Assembly: GCA_016297895.1 (NCBI GenBank)
Contig: JAEDFS010000007.1
Coordinates: forward strand, 1-63,722
From: Marvinbryantia sp.
GTDB lineage: Bacteria; Bacillota; Clostridia; Lachnospirales; Lachnospiraceae
Reading direction: 5' to 3'
Length of the DNA stretch: 63,722 nucleotides
Program-made: the position numbers and the translations under genes
Notes under the pieces: generated by a model
What the model saw: only the letters and a program-made list of their open reading frames with translations
What the model was told of the DNA's origin: nothing
Databases searched by the model: none
Shown here: in pieces, positions 49,570 through 57,946 of the stretch
Position numbering within the stretch: position 1 is the stretch's first letter
How the letters are laid out: each line of letters begins with the position of its first letter

Positions 49570-51843
49570 ATGCCAGGATATGTATTAAAGATTGCCATTG
49601 AAAATACTCATCCTCCGGTTTGGCGAAGAGTCTTGGTGCCGGAAATGATTACATTTTCAGATTTGCATGAAATCATTCAGATTCTTTTCGGATGGGAAGA
49701 CGCCCATCTTCATGAATTCAGCATTCCTTCAAAGAAAATTTACATTGATGACGGACAGGAGTCCTGGGGTGGATATCATTATCCGGAGCAAGAGACGCTG
49801 CTAGAAGAGTTACTTTTTCAGAACAAGTGGATCCGATATACGTATGATTTTGGGGATGCGTGGAGACATAAGATTGTTTACGAAAAGACAGAGGAAACGT
49901 ACGGTGACAGACAAGCTGTTTTGCTGAAATATAAAGGTGATAATTTTCAGGAAGACAGCGGCGGATTGTGGGGAATTGACGAAGATGAGTCAAACAGAGA
50001 GATTTTTGACAGTGCTTTGACAGAGAAGCGGCTGGAAAAGATGGTATTTCCCATGAATGAATCACTCATTGAGAGAATGGTAAATGAAGTTAGTGAGAAT
50101 ATGGAAACCATGCTGAATGAGTTTGTTGAAAAGCTGTGCCGAAGTATCAAAGCCCGTTCAAAGCAGTATAAATCCAACGATACTTTGTCCCAAATGTCAA
50201 AAAAAGTAAATGACTGGAAACAGTTTATGGAAGGACGGAATCGGAAAAACGGGGAGGAATCTGTACAAAGTGATGACTTTGAGCAGCTGACACTGCCGTT
50301 TGTAACGAAGGAAGATATAGAAGATATCACAGGCAGTGTTCTGGAAGTGATTCCGGGAAAGAGGACGAATGCGGAGCTTTTAAGTGATTTAAACCTGAAA
50401 GAGGCGAAAGATTACTGCAAATATCTGCAGATTCCCATACAGGCATCGTTTACGAAAAATCAGATGACAGAAGCAGTAGCGAATACATTCCGTGAGCATC
50501 CGGAATATCTTTTATATGTGTTATACGAAGAGGAATATAAGGAACTGTTGAAATGGATGGAACTGCCCTCGGGAGTTGTAACGGAGATACCGGAAGATCA
50601 GGATGCACTGATCAAGGCAATGAGTCTGGGGTTGGCAGATTTTTCCGTACAGAAGAGTAAGGGCGCATGCAGGGGTTATCTGTGCTTTGCGACAGATTGC
50701 CGGGAGATTCTGGAGACTCTGAACACTGGGAGAAGAAAGCAGATTTATCGCAGTCTGAAAGGATTTTCTCAGAAGCTTCAGAGGTTTATCCTGTTTTATG
50801 GCCTGATTGAGATGGATTCTCTGTATGAAATGTTTCAGCAGATGTATCATGAATCTATGGAAAGGGAGACGTTCTTCCGGTACATATACTGGTATGCCCG
50901 CTTTAACAATCTGGTACAGACGGCATATACCAATGAGGAAGTCGGCTACGTGGCGGCTGTTCAGATTGATATGGAGTCAGTCCTGCTTGATATGAAAAAA
51001 TATGCTCATGATCTAGATTATGTTATGTACTCTTCCTCAGACCTCAAAAAGATGACGGAAGATATCAGTGGGAGAAATGAGTGGATCAATGGTCTGAATA
51101 TGATTCTTCATTTTGAAATGGGACTTTCACAGGGTGGTGCGGTACGTATTCTCGAGGCTATGTTTGAAGCGATCATGAACGGGGAAACGTTGCCGGATGT
51201 GCTGAATATCGCCTATGCAGTGAAGCAAGGAAATCAGAATCTGAATGGGATGTGCCAGCTTTGGGAGTGCGTATCATTTCTTATGCTGGAAATGGAGCTT
51301 CCCATGCTGAAAGGGCGCAGTCGACATCAATATGCGCAGGAAAGAGGCATTTCACCATGGCAGACGGGAATGGTAACGGGAGAACAGATTCAGAAGGATT
51401 CAAAAAGCAGGCAAATGTGCGAATTCCCACCGGAAATCCAGGAGGAAATGTATCGAGCCTGCTGTTATGCTAACTGGCAGGATATGGATCGTTTGTGGCA
51501 GTATAAAAGGGCCGAAAAGATACAGTCGGAAGAGTTTCTTTATTTGCTGGCCAGCGCCTGTGTTACAGGCTGTGAATTCAAAAAAGCCGAGAAACTGATC
51601 AGGGAACTGGAGAAAAGCTCCGCTCGGGGCGAGCAGGCTGCCGCTGTACTCAGAATGAGATTACAGGATGGAATGGATGTTATGGATGATGACTATGAAC
51701 AGGACTTTCCATGGAATGGCTGGCAGCCTGATACGGAATTCATTCAGACACCCTATGTGCGGGATACTCCTAAAATCGGACGAAACGATCCATGTCCCTG
51801 CGGTTCCGGGAAAAAATATAAAAAGTGCTGCGGAAAATTATGA
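49570..51843 (+). CDS. pRiA4b ORF-3 family protein with C-terminal SEC-C motif
   Basis: A 757-residue soluble protein. The N-terminal domain (about 1-175) is the plasmid pRiA4b ORF-3 family: YVLKIAIENTHPPVWRRVLVPE, FSDLHEIIQILFGWEDAHLHEF, WIRYTYDFGDAWRHKIVYEK. The middle (about 200-700) is helical and not recognised. The last 21 residues are a zinc-binding SEC-C motif, IGRNDPCPCGSGKKYKKCCGKL, as at the SecA C-terminus. ATG 49570 has GAGGAG 7 nt upstream; a TTG two codons earlier is less likely. Function unknown; pRiA4b ORF-3 domains are often found beside mobile elements, but no transposase is here. The 129 bp after it hold a weak terminator and a promoter. Confidence 0.88.
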   Translation: MPGYVLKIAIENTHPPVWRRVLVPEMITFSDLHEIIQILFGWEDAHLHEFSIPSKKIYIDDGQESWGGYHYPEQETLLEELLFQNKWIRYTYDFGDAWRHKIVYEKTEETYGDRQAVLLKYKGDNFQEDSGGLWGIDEDESNREIFDSALTEKRLEKMVFPMNESLIERMVNEVSENMETMLNEFVEKLCRSIKARSKQYKSNDTLSQMSKKVNDWKQFMEGRNRKNGEESVQSDDFEQLTLPFVTKEDIEDITGSVLEVIPGKRTNAELLSDLNLKEAKDYCKYLQIPIQASFTKNQMTEAVANTFREHPEYLLYVLYEEEYKELLKWMELPSGVVTEIPEDQDALIKAMSLGLADFSVQKSKGACRGYLCFATDCREILETLNTGRRKQIYRSLKGFSQKLQRFILFYGLIEMDSLYEMFQQMYHESMERETFFRYIYWYARFNNLVQTAYTNEEVGYVAAVQIDMESVLLDMKKYAHDLDYVMYSSSDLKKMTEDISGRNEWINGLNMILHFEMGLSQGGAVRILEAMFEAIMNGETLPDVLNIAYAVKQGNQNLNGMCQLWECVSFLMLEMELPMLKGRSRHQYAQERGISPWQTGMVTGEQIQKDSKSRQMCEFPPEIQEEMYRACCYANWQDMDRLWQYKRAEKIQSEEFLYLLASACVTGCEFKKAEKLIRELEKSSARGEQAAAVLRMRLQDGMDVMDDDYEQDFPWNGWQPDTEFIQTPYVRDTPKIGRNDPCPCGSGKKYKKCCGKL

Positions 51844-51852
51844 AAGATCTGA

Positions 51853-51878
51853 CACGGGAAATTCCGTGATGATTTTTG
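51853..51878 (+). terminator. probable terminator after the SEC-C gene
   Basis: CACGG-GAAATT-CCGTG followed after ATGA by TTTTTG; short stem. Confidence 0.55.
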
Positions 51879-51885
51879 TTTCAGC

Positions 51886-51914
51886 TTGACAGAAAATTTT
51901 ACTGATAGTATCAT
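51886..51914 (+). promoter_or_regulatory. promoter of the eutS-eutS-eutP genes
   Basis: TTGACA (51886-51891), 17 bp, TATCAT (51909-51914), giving a leader of about 100 nt. Confidence 0.75.
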
Positions 51915-51940
51915 TTTAGTAGAAGCATTTTTTCATATAT

Positions 51941-51956
51941 GCCACCGGCGTACTTG
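51941..51956 (+). repeat. short repeat copy A
   Basis: GCCACCGGCGTACTTG; the same 16 bases with ACC replaced by GGT occur at 54742-54757. It lies in the leader of eutS and is followed by CCGCAGGGCGC. Confidence 0.45.
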
Positions 51957-52022
51957 CCGCAGGGCGCTGAAAGTTGAACGAACAGAGAAAAAGAAATTTC
52001 TTTCAAAGAGAGGAACATATCA

Positions 52023-52387
52023 TGGCGAACGAGTATGGAGAGCAGATCAGAATCGTGCAGGAAACCGTGGCTGGCAAAGAGATTACCTTTGCCCATGTGA
52101 TGGGCGGACCGGCTCCGATCATATATCAGAAACTGGGTTTAAATCCTCAGGTGGATTACGGATCATCTGCCATTGGGATCATGAACATGACTCCGCCGGA
52201 GTCAGCGGTGATCGCCTCTGATATTGCTGTAAAAAGCGGAAACGTCTATCTTGGATTTGCGGATCGATTTACAGGAACCCTGATCATTACAGGAGAGATC
52301 TCAGATGTCATGTCAGCTATGACAGAAGTTGTGGATTATTTCCGGGATTCTCTGGGGTATGTAGTCTGCAATATTACAAAGAGATAG
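52023..52387 (+). CDS. eutS: EutS/PduU-type microcompartment shell protein 1
   Basis: A 121-residue BMC-domain protein of the circularly permuted EutS/PduU type. It aligns throughout with EutS: RIVQETVAGKEITFAHVMG, then the hallmark SSAIGIMNMTPPESAVIASDIAVKSGNVYLGFADRFTGTLIITGEISDV and DSLGYVVCNITKR. Such proteins form hexameric shell tiles, EutS bending at edges. ATG 52023 follows GAGAGGA; an earlier in-frame ATG at 51974 lies in a region without conserved residues. It is followed by a second EutS-like gene 11 bp away. Confidence 0.92.
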
Positions 52388-52398
52388 GAAGTGCAGTT

Positions 52399-52827
52399 AT
52401 GACTCAAATAACGAAGGAGAAATTGCTGGAGAGGATGTTCGGGGACGACTATGAACATCTGAAAGGCAAGAGACTTCGTATGACCCGGGTGAGAGTTCCG
52501 GGAAAGGAAGTCTGTCTTGCACATGTGATCAGCAGATCGGATCCGTGTATCTATCAGAATCTGGGGCTTCATATCGGTGTTCACGAAGGAGAGGATCATA
52601 CAGGGGAATCCATTGGTCTGATCCGGTTTACTCCGTGGGAAGCTGTTGTAGTCGCAGCAGATGTGGCGGTGAAAAGTGCTCACGTAGAGGTCTGCTTTAT
52701 GGATCGTTTCTGCGGCACTCTGATTGTGACCGGCGGATTGGCACAGGTGCAGACCGCAGTGGAAGAGGTAGTAAGGTTTTTTGGACAGGAACTGGGATTT
52801 CGGGTTTGTGAAATCCATAGAAGTTAA
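52399..52827 (+). CDS. EutS/PduU-type microcompartment shell protein 2
   Basis: A 142-residue paralogue of the previous gene with a longer N-terminus: RVRVPGKEVCLAHVISRSD, SIGLIRFTPWEAVVVAADVAVKSAHVEVCFMDRFCGTLIVTGGLAQV and LGFRVCEIHRS match the EutS/PduU fold. The pore-region and N-terminal sequences differ from copy 1, so the two could tile as mixed or separate hexamers. It ends 13 bp before eutP. Confidence 0.88.
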   Translation: MTQITKEKLLERMFGDDYEHLKGKRLRMTRVRVPGKEVCLAHVISRSDPCIYQNLGLHIGVHEGEDHTGESIGLIRFTPWEAVVVAADVAVKSAHVEVCFMDRFCGTLIVTGGLAQVQTAVEEVVRFFGQELGFRVCEIHRS

Positions 52828-52840
52828 AACGGGATGGCAC

Positions 52841-53377
52841 ATGAAGAAATTATTTTTAATGGGCAGAAGTGAAGCCGGAAAGACATCCCTGATTCAGGCA
52901 CTCAAGGGAGAAGAGCTTCATTATGTAAAAACTCAATATACAAATACGGAAGACGATACCATTGATTCTCCGGGTGAATATGCGGAATCCAAGCGTTTCA
53001 GCGTAGGGCTTGCCTGCTTTTCCTTTGAAGCGGATGTGATTGCGATTGTGCAGGCTGCAGATGAACCGTTCAATCTGTTCAGCCCCTGCACACGGTCATT
53101 TATACTGCGTCCGGTGATCGGCATCATAACAAAGACGGATTCGCCTTATGCGAATATTCCCATGGTCAGACTGTGGCTGGAAAATGCGGGCTGTGACCGG
53201 ATCTTTCTGGTCAATAATGTGACCCGGGAAGGCATCAGGGAGCTTATGGAATACCTGGAAGAGGATCTTCCCAGGATTTCTGTGGAAGAGGCGAAGTATA
53301 AACAGGATCTGGGATATAATGAATGGGATGAGCTTCCGGAGGAATTAAAGTATCCGGGTGAAAGACTGCCTGGATGA
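52841..53377 (+). CDS. eutP: EutP/PduV-family GTPase-like protein
   Basis: A 178-residue P-loop protein of the EutP/PduV family, associated with microcompartments; PduV is reported to interact with PduU-type shell proteins. Walker A GRSEAGKTS (residues 8-16), the family region EDDTIDSPGEYAESKRF (switch-like TIDSPGEY, about 41-50), and the guanine-specificity motif TKTD (near 107-110) are visible. The ATG has only a weak GGGATGG site. It is probably translationally coupled to the EutS-like gene. Neighbouring enzymes of ethanolamine or propanediol use are absent. Confidence 0.9.
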   Translation: MKKLFLMGRSEAGKTSLIQALKGEELHYVKTQYTNTEDDTIDSPGEYAESKRFSVGLACFSFEADVIAIVQAADEPFNLFSPCTRSFILRPVIGIITKTDSPYANIPMVRLWLENAGCDRIFLVNNVTREGIRELMEYLEEDLPRISVEEAKYKQDLGYNEWDELPEELKYPGERLPG

Positions 53378-53405
53378 AGAGCGGATAATAAAGATCAATG
53401 ACGGA

Positions 53406-53453
53406 AACCTCCGTGTTTGTTAAGAATGAACAGATACGGAGGGTTTTGTTTAT
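53406..53453 (+). terminator. terminator after eutP
   Basis: CCTCCGT (53408-53414) pairs with ACGGAGG (53436-53442) around an 21-nt loop, followed by GTTTTGTTT. Confidence 0.65.
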
Positions 53454-53477
53454 ATGGGGAAAGGAAGGAAATCGCCT

Positions 53478-54674
53478 ATGAAAAAAACAGTATGTCTGTT
53501 GCTGACCGTTATGCTGATACTGGGATTGATGCTGCCTGCATCTGCGGCAGAGACCTCTTATCCGACGGTTGAAAGCGGCGTTCAGGAAATTCAAACACAT
53601 GGAAACCTTGTTCTGGATATGGAGCCGGAGAAGCTTCAGGAAGCCGGCTATGACTATGGGGATATGCTTGCCGTGACGATTGACGGAAAGACCTATCAGA
53701 TGCCCCTCTGCACCAATTATTCTGATGTGGACATGGGTTCTTATGTGGTCTGCGACAACGGAGAATTGCTGATGATTGCGATCAATATGGGTGATTTTGC
53801 CACTGCCTGCGGTATTGCCGAAAAGATCACTGCCGAGGACAAGTCCTTCACATGGGTATTTCCTGATGATAAGAGTATGGAGGATCTGACGGTTTCCATT
53901 TCTATGGATGAGAAGGGCGGCTACCATGATCAGTATCTCATCCATAAGCTGGTGAGGACCAACGACCGGGAGGACTACGATTCCGATCAGATTTTTGCAA
54001 ACTTCCGAAATATCGCTTCCGGTGACCTGGGCAGGAATGCCCTGTTCCGCAGCAGCAGCCCCATTGATAATGAACTGGGTCGTGCCGCCTATGCCGATGA
54101 CTTTGTGGAGGCGAACGGCATCCGAACGGTGTTGAACCTGGTGAACAACGATGCGGAAATCGCTGACCATATCGCTTCGGATGGTTTTGATTCTCCTTAC
54201 TATGCGTCTTTGTATCAGGCCGGTAAGGTGAAGGCAGTAAGCCTGAGTTTAAACTTTGTGTCTCAGGATTTTAAGGCCGGTCTGGCGGAGGGTCTTCGTT
54301 TTTTTAACGTCAATGAGGGACCCTATCTGGTTCACTGTGCCGAGGGAAAGGATCGGGCCGGCTTTGTTTCCGCTCTGCTGGCCTGCTACATGGGTGCATC
54401 CTATGACCAGGTGGTGGAGGATTATATGCAGACTTACGTCAACTACTATCACCTGGATGAGGGCAGTGAGAAGTACAATGCGGTGAAAAACAGCAATATC
54501 GATTCCATACTGAGGATCATTGCAGGTGTTTCTGATGACACGGATCTGGCCGGGGTGGATCTGGCCGCTGCAGCCGAGTGCTATGTAAAGGACATCGGAT
54601 TGTCTGAGGATGAGTGCGAGACACTGCGGGCCAATCTGGCCAGGGAATATGATGGCACCCCAGTTGAAAGCTGA
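53478..54674 (+). CDS. secreted SAM-HAT_C-like / tyrosine phosphatase fusion
   Basis: A 398-residue exported protein. Signal peptide 1-24 (MKKTVCLLLTVMLIL...PASAAET). The first mature domain (about 30-125: THGNLVLDMEPEKLQEAGYDYGDMLAV, MPLCTNYSDVDMGSYVVCDNGELLMIAINMGDFATACGI) resembles the C-terminal domain of S-adenosylmethionine hydroxide adenosyltransferases. The second (about 150-390) is a tyrosine phosphatase of the Y_phosphatase3 type: NFRNIASGDLGRNALFRSSSP and the catalytic P-loop VHCAEGKDRAGF, with Cys287 and Arg293 (C-x5-R). It would dephosphorylate a small molecule or exported phosphoprotein outside the membrane. ATG 53478 follows AAGGAAGG; an in-frame start at 53454 is rejected. Confidence 0.85.
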   Translation: MKKTVCLLLTVMLILGLMLPASAAETSYPTVESGVQEIQTHGNLVLDMEPEKLQEAGYDYGDMLAVTIDGKTYQMPLCTNYSDVDMGSYVVCDNGELLMIAINMGDFATACGIAEKITAEDKSFTWVFPDDKSMEDLTVSISMDEKGGYHDQYLIHKLVRTNDREDYDSDQIFANFRNIASGDLGRNALFRSSSPIDNELGRAAYADDFVEANGIRTVLNLVNNDAEIADHIASDGFDSPYYASLYQAGKVKAVSLSLNFVSQDFKAGLAEGLRFFNVNEGPYLVHCAEGKDRAGFVSALLACYMGASYDQVVEDYMQTYVNYYHLDEGSEKYNAVKNSNIDSILRIIAGVSDDTDLAGVDLAAAAECYVKDIGLSEDECETLRANLAREYDGTPVES

Positions 54675-54757
54675 GCCTCCGGCGGATCGCAGAGGCGCAC
54701 AGAGGAAAGCTCCTTAGGAGCGCGCGCCTCGCGGTAAGTAGGCCGGTGGCGTACTTG
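54675..54757. repeat. structured intergenic repeat, copy B
   Basis: GAGGCGC (54692-54698) and GCGCCTC (54724-54730) form an outer stem around GCTCC-TTA-GGAGC; then GCCGGTGGCGTACTTG (54742-54757), which matches the copy at 51941 except for GGT in place of ACC. GC-rich, non-coding, following the phosphatase stop directly. Confidence 0.5.
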
Positions 54758-54797
54758 AAAATGTACAGATAATGAGAAAAATGTATAAATATTAAAA

Positions 54798-54827
54798 TTG
54801 TTGTGAAGAACAGTGCCGTGTTACACT
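54798..54827 (+). promoter_or_regulatory. possible promoter of the alpha-galactoside locus
   Basis: TTGTTG (54798-54803), 18 bp, TACACT (54822-54827). Weak; activation by the YesN-type regulator at the end of the locus is likely. The 85 bases upstream are AT-rich and could hold its binding site. Confidence 0.5.
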
Positions 54828-54871
54828 TTAGTTACCATAAAAAACGTAAAAATGTTAATCGGAGGTGTAAC

Positions 54872-56143
54872 ATGAAAAAAAGATTATTAAGTACTATTTT
54901 AGGAACCGCAATGCTGGCATCTGCTTTCTCCGGAAGCAGCATGGTTGCACATGCAGAAGAACCTGTTACTCTGACCTGGGCTGTATTTGAGACCGACAAT
55001 TATACGGCGGAAGTATGGCAGACGATCATCGATGCATTTGAGGCTGACAACCCCGGAATCAAAATTGAAAAGGTTCTTATGACAGGTGACTCAAGACCGG
55101 CATTCCTGAAGTCTATGAATGCTGCCGGCAACATGCCTGATATCAACATTGATCCGGTGGATCTTGCAGCAACAGACGGAATTTATGCAGAGGTTCCGGA
55201 AGAACTCCTGGAGAAATATGAAGAAGCTTCTATTGCAACTTACAATGGAAAACATACTCTGGTTCCGGCATATAAAGCGTTGAGAAACCAGTGCTATTAT
55301 CACAAGGATCAGTTTGCGGAGGCAGGAATCGAAGCAGAACCCACTACATGGGAAGAGTTCGTAGATGTTTGCCAGAAACTGCAGGATGCAGGCAAAGTAC
55401 CTCTCATGGGTGCAGGTGCATCTGATATCTGGGCAACAAGCTTTGGTTATTGGACCGGTGTTGCCAACTCTGATATTATGAAAGCTTATCCTGATTTTAA
55501 TGCACAGATTCTTGCAGGCGAGTTAAAATGGACAGATCCGGTTATCGTTGACAGCTTAAATCACTGGCAGGATCTGATCAACGCAGGCTACTATCATCCG
55601 GGCAGCATGTCCTTCAGCTACACACAGGCATCTGAGGAATTCAAGAACGGAAGTTCAGCAATGTTTATGGATGGTGCCTGGTCGGCAGCCGGATATGATG
55701 CAGCAGGCGTGACAGAAGATGATCTTGGTATCTTTATCGTTCCGGCATCTTCAGGAGCAAAGAGTTATTGTACCATGCCTCAGTACTGGGGAGTTGCAGA
55801 GTCCTGTGAACATAAAGAAGAAGCATTCAAGTTCTGTGAATATGTACTTGGCGGGAATCCGGAAATTTATGCATACTATCTGAAAGCAGACGGAACTTAT
55901 TCTGTAACAAAGGATCCGGTAACATATGAAATGGGACCGATCCAGAGCAAATTCTATCATAACTATGACGATGTGGAACTCGTTACAGAGATCATGAAAG
56001 CAGTTGGTGATACGGCAATGCCTTCAGGTTTCGAAGATTTTACATGTAAATCACTGCAGAATGTATTCACAGGTGCTGATGTTGAGGCTGAGCTTGCAAC
56101 ATGGGATGCTGAAATGGAACGTCTGTTAAGTTCAGCAGAATAA
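54872..56143 (+). CDS. sugar ABC transporter substrate-binding protein
   Basis: A 423-residue family-1 extracellular solute-binding protein, probably for raffinose-type alpha-galactosides given the GH36 gene downstream. Signal peptide about 1-27 (LGTAMLASAFSGSSMVAHAEE); cleavage after AHA fits signal peptidase I, and there is no lipobox Cys, which is unusual for a Gram-positive binding protein. Typical features: VTLTWAVFETDNYTAEVW, FEADNPGIKIEKV, AGIEAEPTTWEEFVDVCQKLQDAGKVPL and MFMDGAWSAAGYDAAGV. GGAGGTG precedes ATG 54872; the in-frame start at 54803 is rejected. A stem-loop separates it from the permeases. Confidence 0.93.
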   Translation: MKKRLLSTILGTAMLASAFSGSSMVAHAEEPVTLTWAVFETDNYTAEVWQTIIDAFEADNPGIKIEKVLMTGDSRPAFLKSMNAAGNMPDINIDPVDLAATDGIYAEVPEELLEKYEEASIATYNGKHTLVPAYKALRNQCYYHKDQFAEAGIEAEPTTWEEFVDVCQKLQDAGKVPLMGAGASDIWATSFGYWTGVANSDIMKAYPDFNAQILAGELKWTDPVIVDSLNHWQDLINAGYYHPGSMSFSYTQASEEFKNGSSAMFMDGAWSAAGYDAAGVTEDDLGIFIVPASSGAKSYCTMPQYWGVAESCEHKEEAFKFCEYVLGGNPEIYAYYLKADGTYSVTKDPVTYEMGPIQSKFYHNYDDVELVTEIMKAVGDTAMPSGFEDFTCKSLQNVFTGADVEAELATWDAEMERLLSSAE

Positions 56144-56185
56144 TCCGATCGAATTCATTTTTAGCCGAAGTTTGAAATCATGACA

Positions 56186-56227
56186 AAAGGGCTTGGAATA
56201 CAGCTTGTGTTTCAAGCCCTTTGTTTC
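56186..56227 (+). terminator. intercistronic stem-loop after the binding-protein gene
   Basis: AAAGGGCTTG (56186-56195) pairs with CAAGCCCTTT (56213-56222), followed by GTTTC. Probably a partial terminator or 3' stabiliser that keeps the binding protein in excess over the permeases. Confidence 0.7.
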
Positions 56228-56243
56228 ACAGGGAGAATAGAAT

Positions 56244-57104
56244 ATGCGAAAGAGATCAAAGCTTTTCCTTGTTCCTGCATTTGCTGTATATACATTTTTG
56301 CTGATCATTCCCATTATTGGAGCATTTTATCTCAGTTTCACCAACTGGAATGGAATCGCTCCAACTTACAAACTGATAGGGCTGGACAATTATCTTTATA
56401 TGATCAAAGATGCAAGATTCCACAATGCGATTGGGGTCACTGCGAAGCTGACGATCACGATTTGCCTTACCGTAAACATATTAGGTTTATTTATTGCCTG
56501 CCTTCTGAACAAGGCAAGGAAGATGACGAATGCACTCAGGAGTATTTTTTTTATGCCATATGTCATCAGTACAGTGGCGATTTCTTTTATCTGGTTATCC
56601 ATATTGTCTTATACAGGCGTATTAAACAGTATTTTAAACAGTTTGGGACTGGGCAGTCTTGTGCGGAATTATATAGGCAACACAGCAGGTTCCATACGGA
56701 GTATTGCAATTATTGAAATCTGGAGAACACTTGGATTTCATATGGTTCTTTATCTGGCATCTTTACAGACGGTTCCGGAGGAATTGTATGAAGCGGCTAT
56801 TGTTGACGGGGCTACCCGTTTTCAGAAGTTTCGCTATATCACTCTGCCGATGATCGTTCCGGGGATTACGATCAGTGTGATCATGAGTGTCATGACTGAG
56901 ATGAAACAGTACGATATGGTTAAGGTTATTACAAATGGCGGACCGGGTTATTCAACAGAGACGATTACTTATAATATCGTTACGCAGGCATTTGGTAATA
57001 ATATGCTTGGGTATTCCTCAGCGATTGCAGTGTTTTTATTTGCTGTGATTGCGGTCATTACGGTAATACAATTGAAATTACTGAGTGGAAAGGGGGCACA
57101 GTGA
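56244..57104 (+). CDS. sugar ABC transporter permease 1 (MalF/UgpA type)
   Basis: A 286-residue permease with six membrane helices and the ATPase-docking EAA loop EELYEAAIVDGATRFQKFRYITLPMIVP (about residues 175-202). NWNGIAPTYKLIGLDNYLYMIKD after the first helix is typical of the CUT1 group. GGGAGA precedes the ATG. It is followed 1 bp later by permease 2. No ATPase is encoded here, so a shared MsmK-type ATPase elsewhere is expected. Confidence 0.93.
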   Translation: MRKRSKLFLVPAFAVYTFLLIIPIIGAFYLSFTNWNGIAPTYKLIGLDNYLYMIKDARFHNAIGVTAKLTITICLTVNILGLFIACLLNKARKMTNALRSIFFMPYVISTVAISFIWLSILSYTGVLNSILNSLGLGSLVRNYIGNTAGSIRSIAIIEIWRTLGFHMVLYLASLQTVPEELYEAAIVDGATRFQKFRYITLPMIVPGITISVIMSVMTEMKQYDMVKVITNGGPGYSTETITYNIVTQAFGNNMLGYSSAIAVFLFAVIAVITVIQLKLLSGKGAQ

Positions 57105-57105
57105 T

Positions 57106-57930
57106 ATGAAAAAGGTGAAAGCGGATGATATCATTTTGAAAGTGATCCTGCTTCTGCTGGCTGCTGTGGTAGCATTACCGCTTTATATTACTGTAGTAAA
57201 TATTTTTAAGCCCACAGCGCAGATTTCTGCTTACCCTATGGCACTGCCGATACCGCCTACTCTTGATAATATAGTTAAGGTACTGACTGACCCGAATGTG
57301 AATGTCTGGAAGATGTATCTGAATTCTATTCTGATCACAGTGTTTGGATCTGCGATCTGTATGTTTATCTCTTCACTGGCTGCATATTACATTGCTCGAG
57401 AAGAAAACAGGTTATCCGGGTTTTTGTACATCTATTTTCTGTTTGGTCTGATGGTGCCGTACGTGATCGTATATGTGCCGTTGGTAACCATGTTCAACAA
57501 GCTTGGACTTACAGGAAATCTTCCGACTCTGATCATGGTATTTGTTTCCGGAAGTATTTCATTTTCGGTATTCATGTATCACGGTTTTATCAAGGGAATT
57601 TCCAGAGAACTGGAAGAAGCGGCGATCATTGACGGTGCAGGTGCATTTGCCATCTATTATAAAGTTGTCATGCCGCTTGTAAAACCATGCACAACTACGA
57701 TAGCCATATTTATCGGATTGTCAATGTGGAATGACTTTTTAACCCCTCTTTTAATCGGACAGGTTAAGACGATTACAGTTGGTATTTACACTGCCATCGG
57801 GCCGTTTGCCTCCGACTGGGGTACTGTCTTTGCCTATGTTATGCTGGCATCATTCCCGATCATAGTGGCATATCTGCTTGCTCAGAAGCAGTTTATTTCA
57901 GGGTTGACAGCAGGAGCGTTAAAAGGATGA
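57106..57930 (+). CDS. sugar ABC transporter permease 2 (MalG/UgpE type)
   Basis: A 274-residue CUT1 permease: six helices and the EAA loop RELEEAAIIDGAGAFAIYYKVVMPLVKP (about 176-203). MKKVKADDIILKVILL precedes the first helix; the external segment FKPTAQISAYPMALPIPPTLDNIVKVL is characteristic of MalG-type subunits. ATG 57106 with AGGGGG upstream is preferred over an in-frame start inside permease 1. The alpha-galactosidase starts 16 bp after its stop. Confidence 0.93.
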   Translation: MKKVKADDIILKVILLLLAAVVALPLYITVVNIFKPTAQISAYPMALPIPPTLDNIVKVLTDPNVNVWKMYLNSILITVFGSAICMFISSLAAYYIAREENRLSGFLYIYFLFGLMVPYVIVYVPLVTMFNKLGLTGNLPTLIMVFVSGSISFSVFMYHGFIKGISRELEEAAIIDGAGAFAIYYKVVMPLVKPCTTTIAIFIGLSMWNDFLTPLLIGQVKTITVGIYTAIGPFASDWGTVFAYVMLASFPIIVAYLLAQKQFISGLTAGALKG

Positions 57931-57946
57931 CGTGGAGGAGCATCGA

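Noticed and set aside
56180..56716. 178-codon + strand frame
   Set aside because: Overlaps the permease in another frame and begins inside the intercistronic hairpin.
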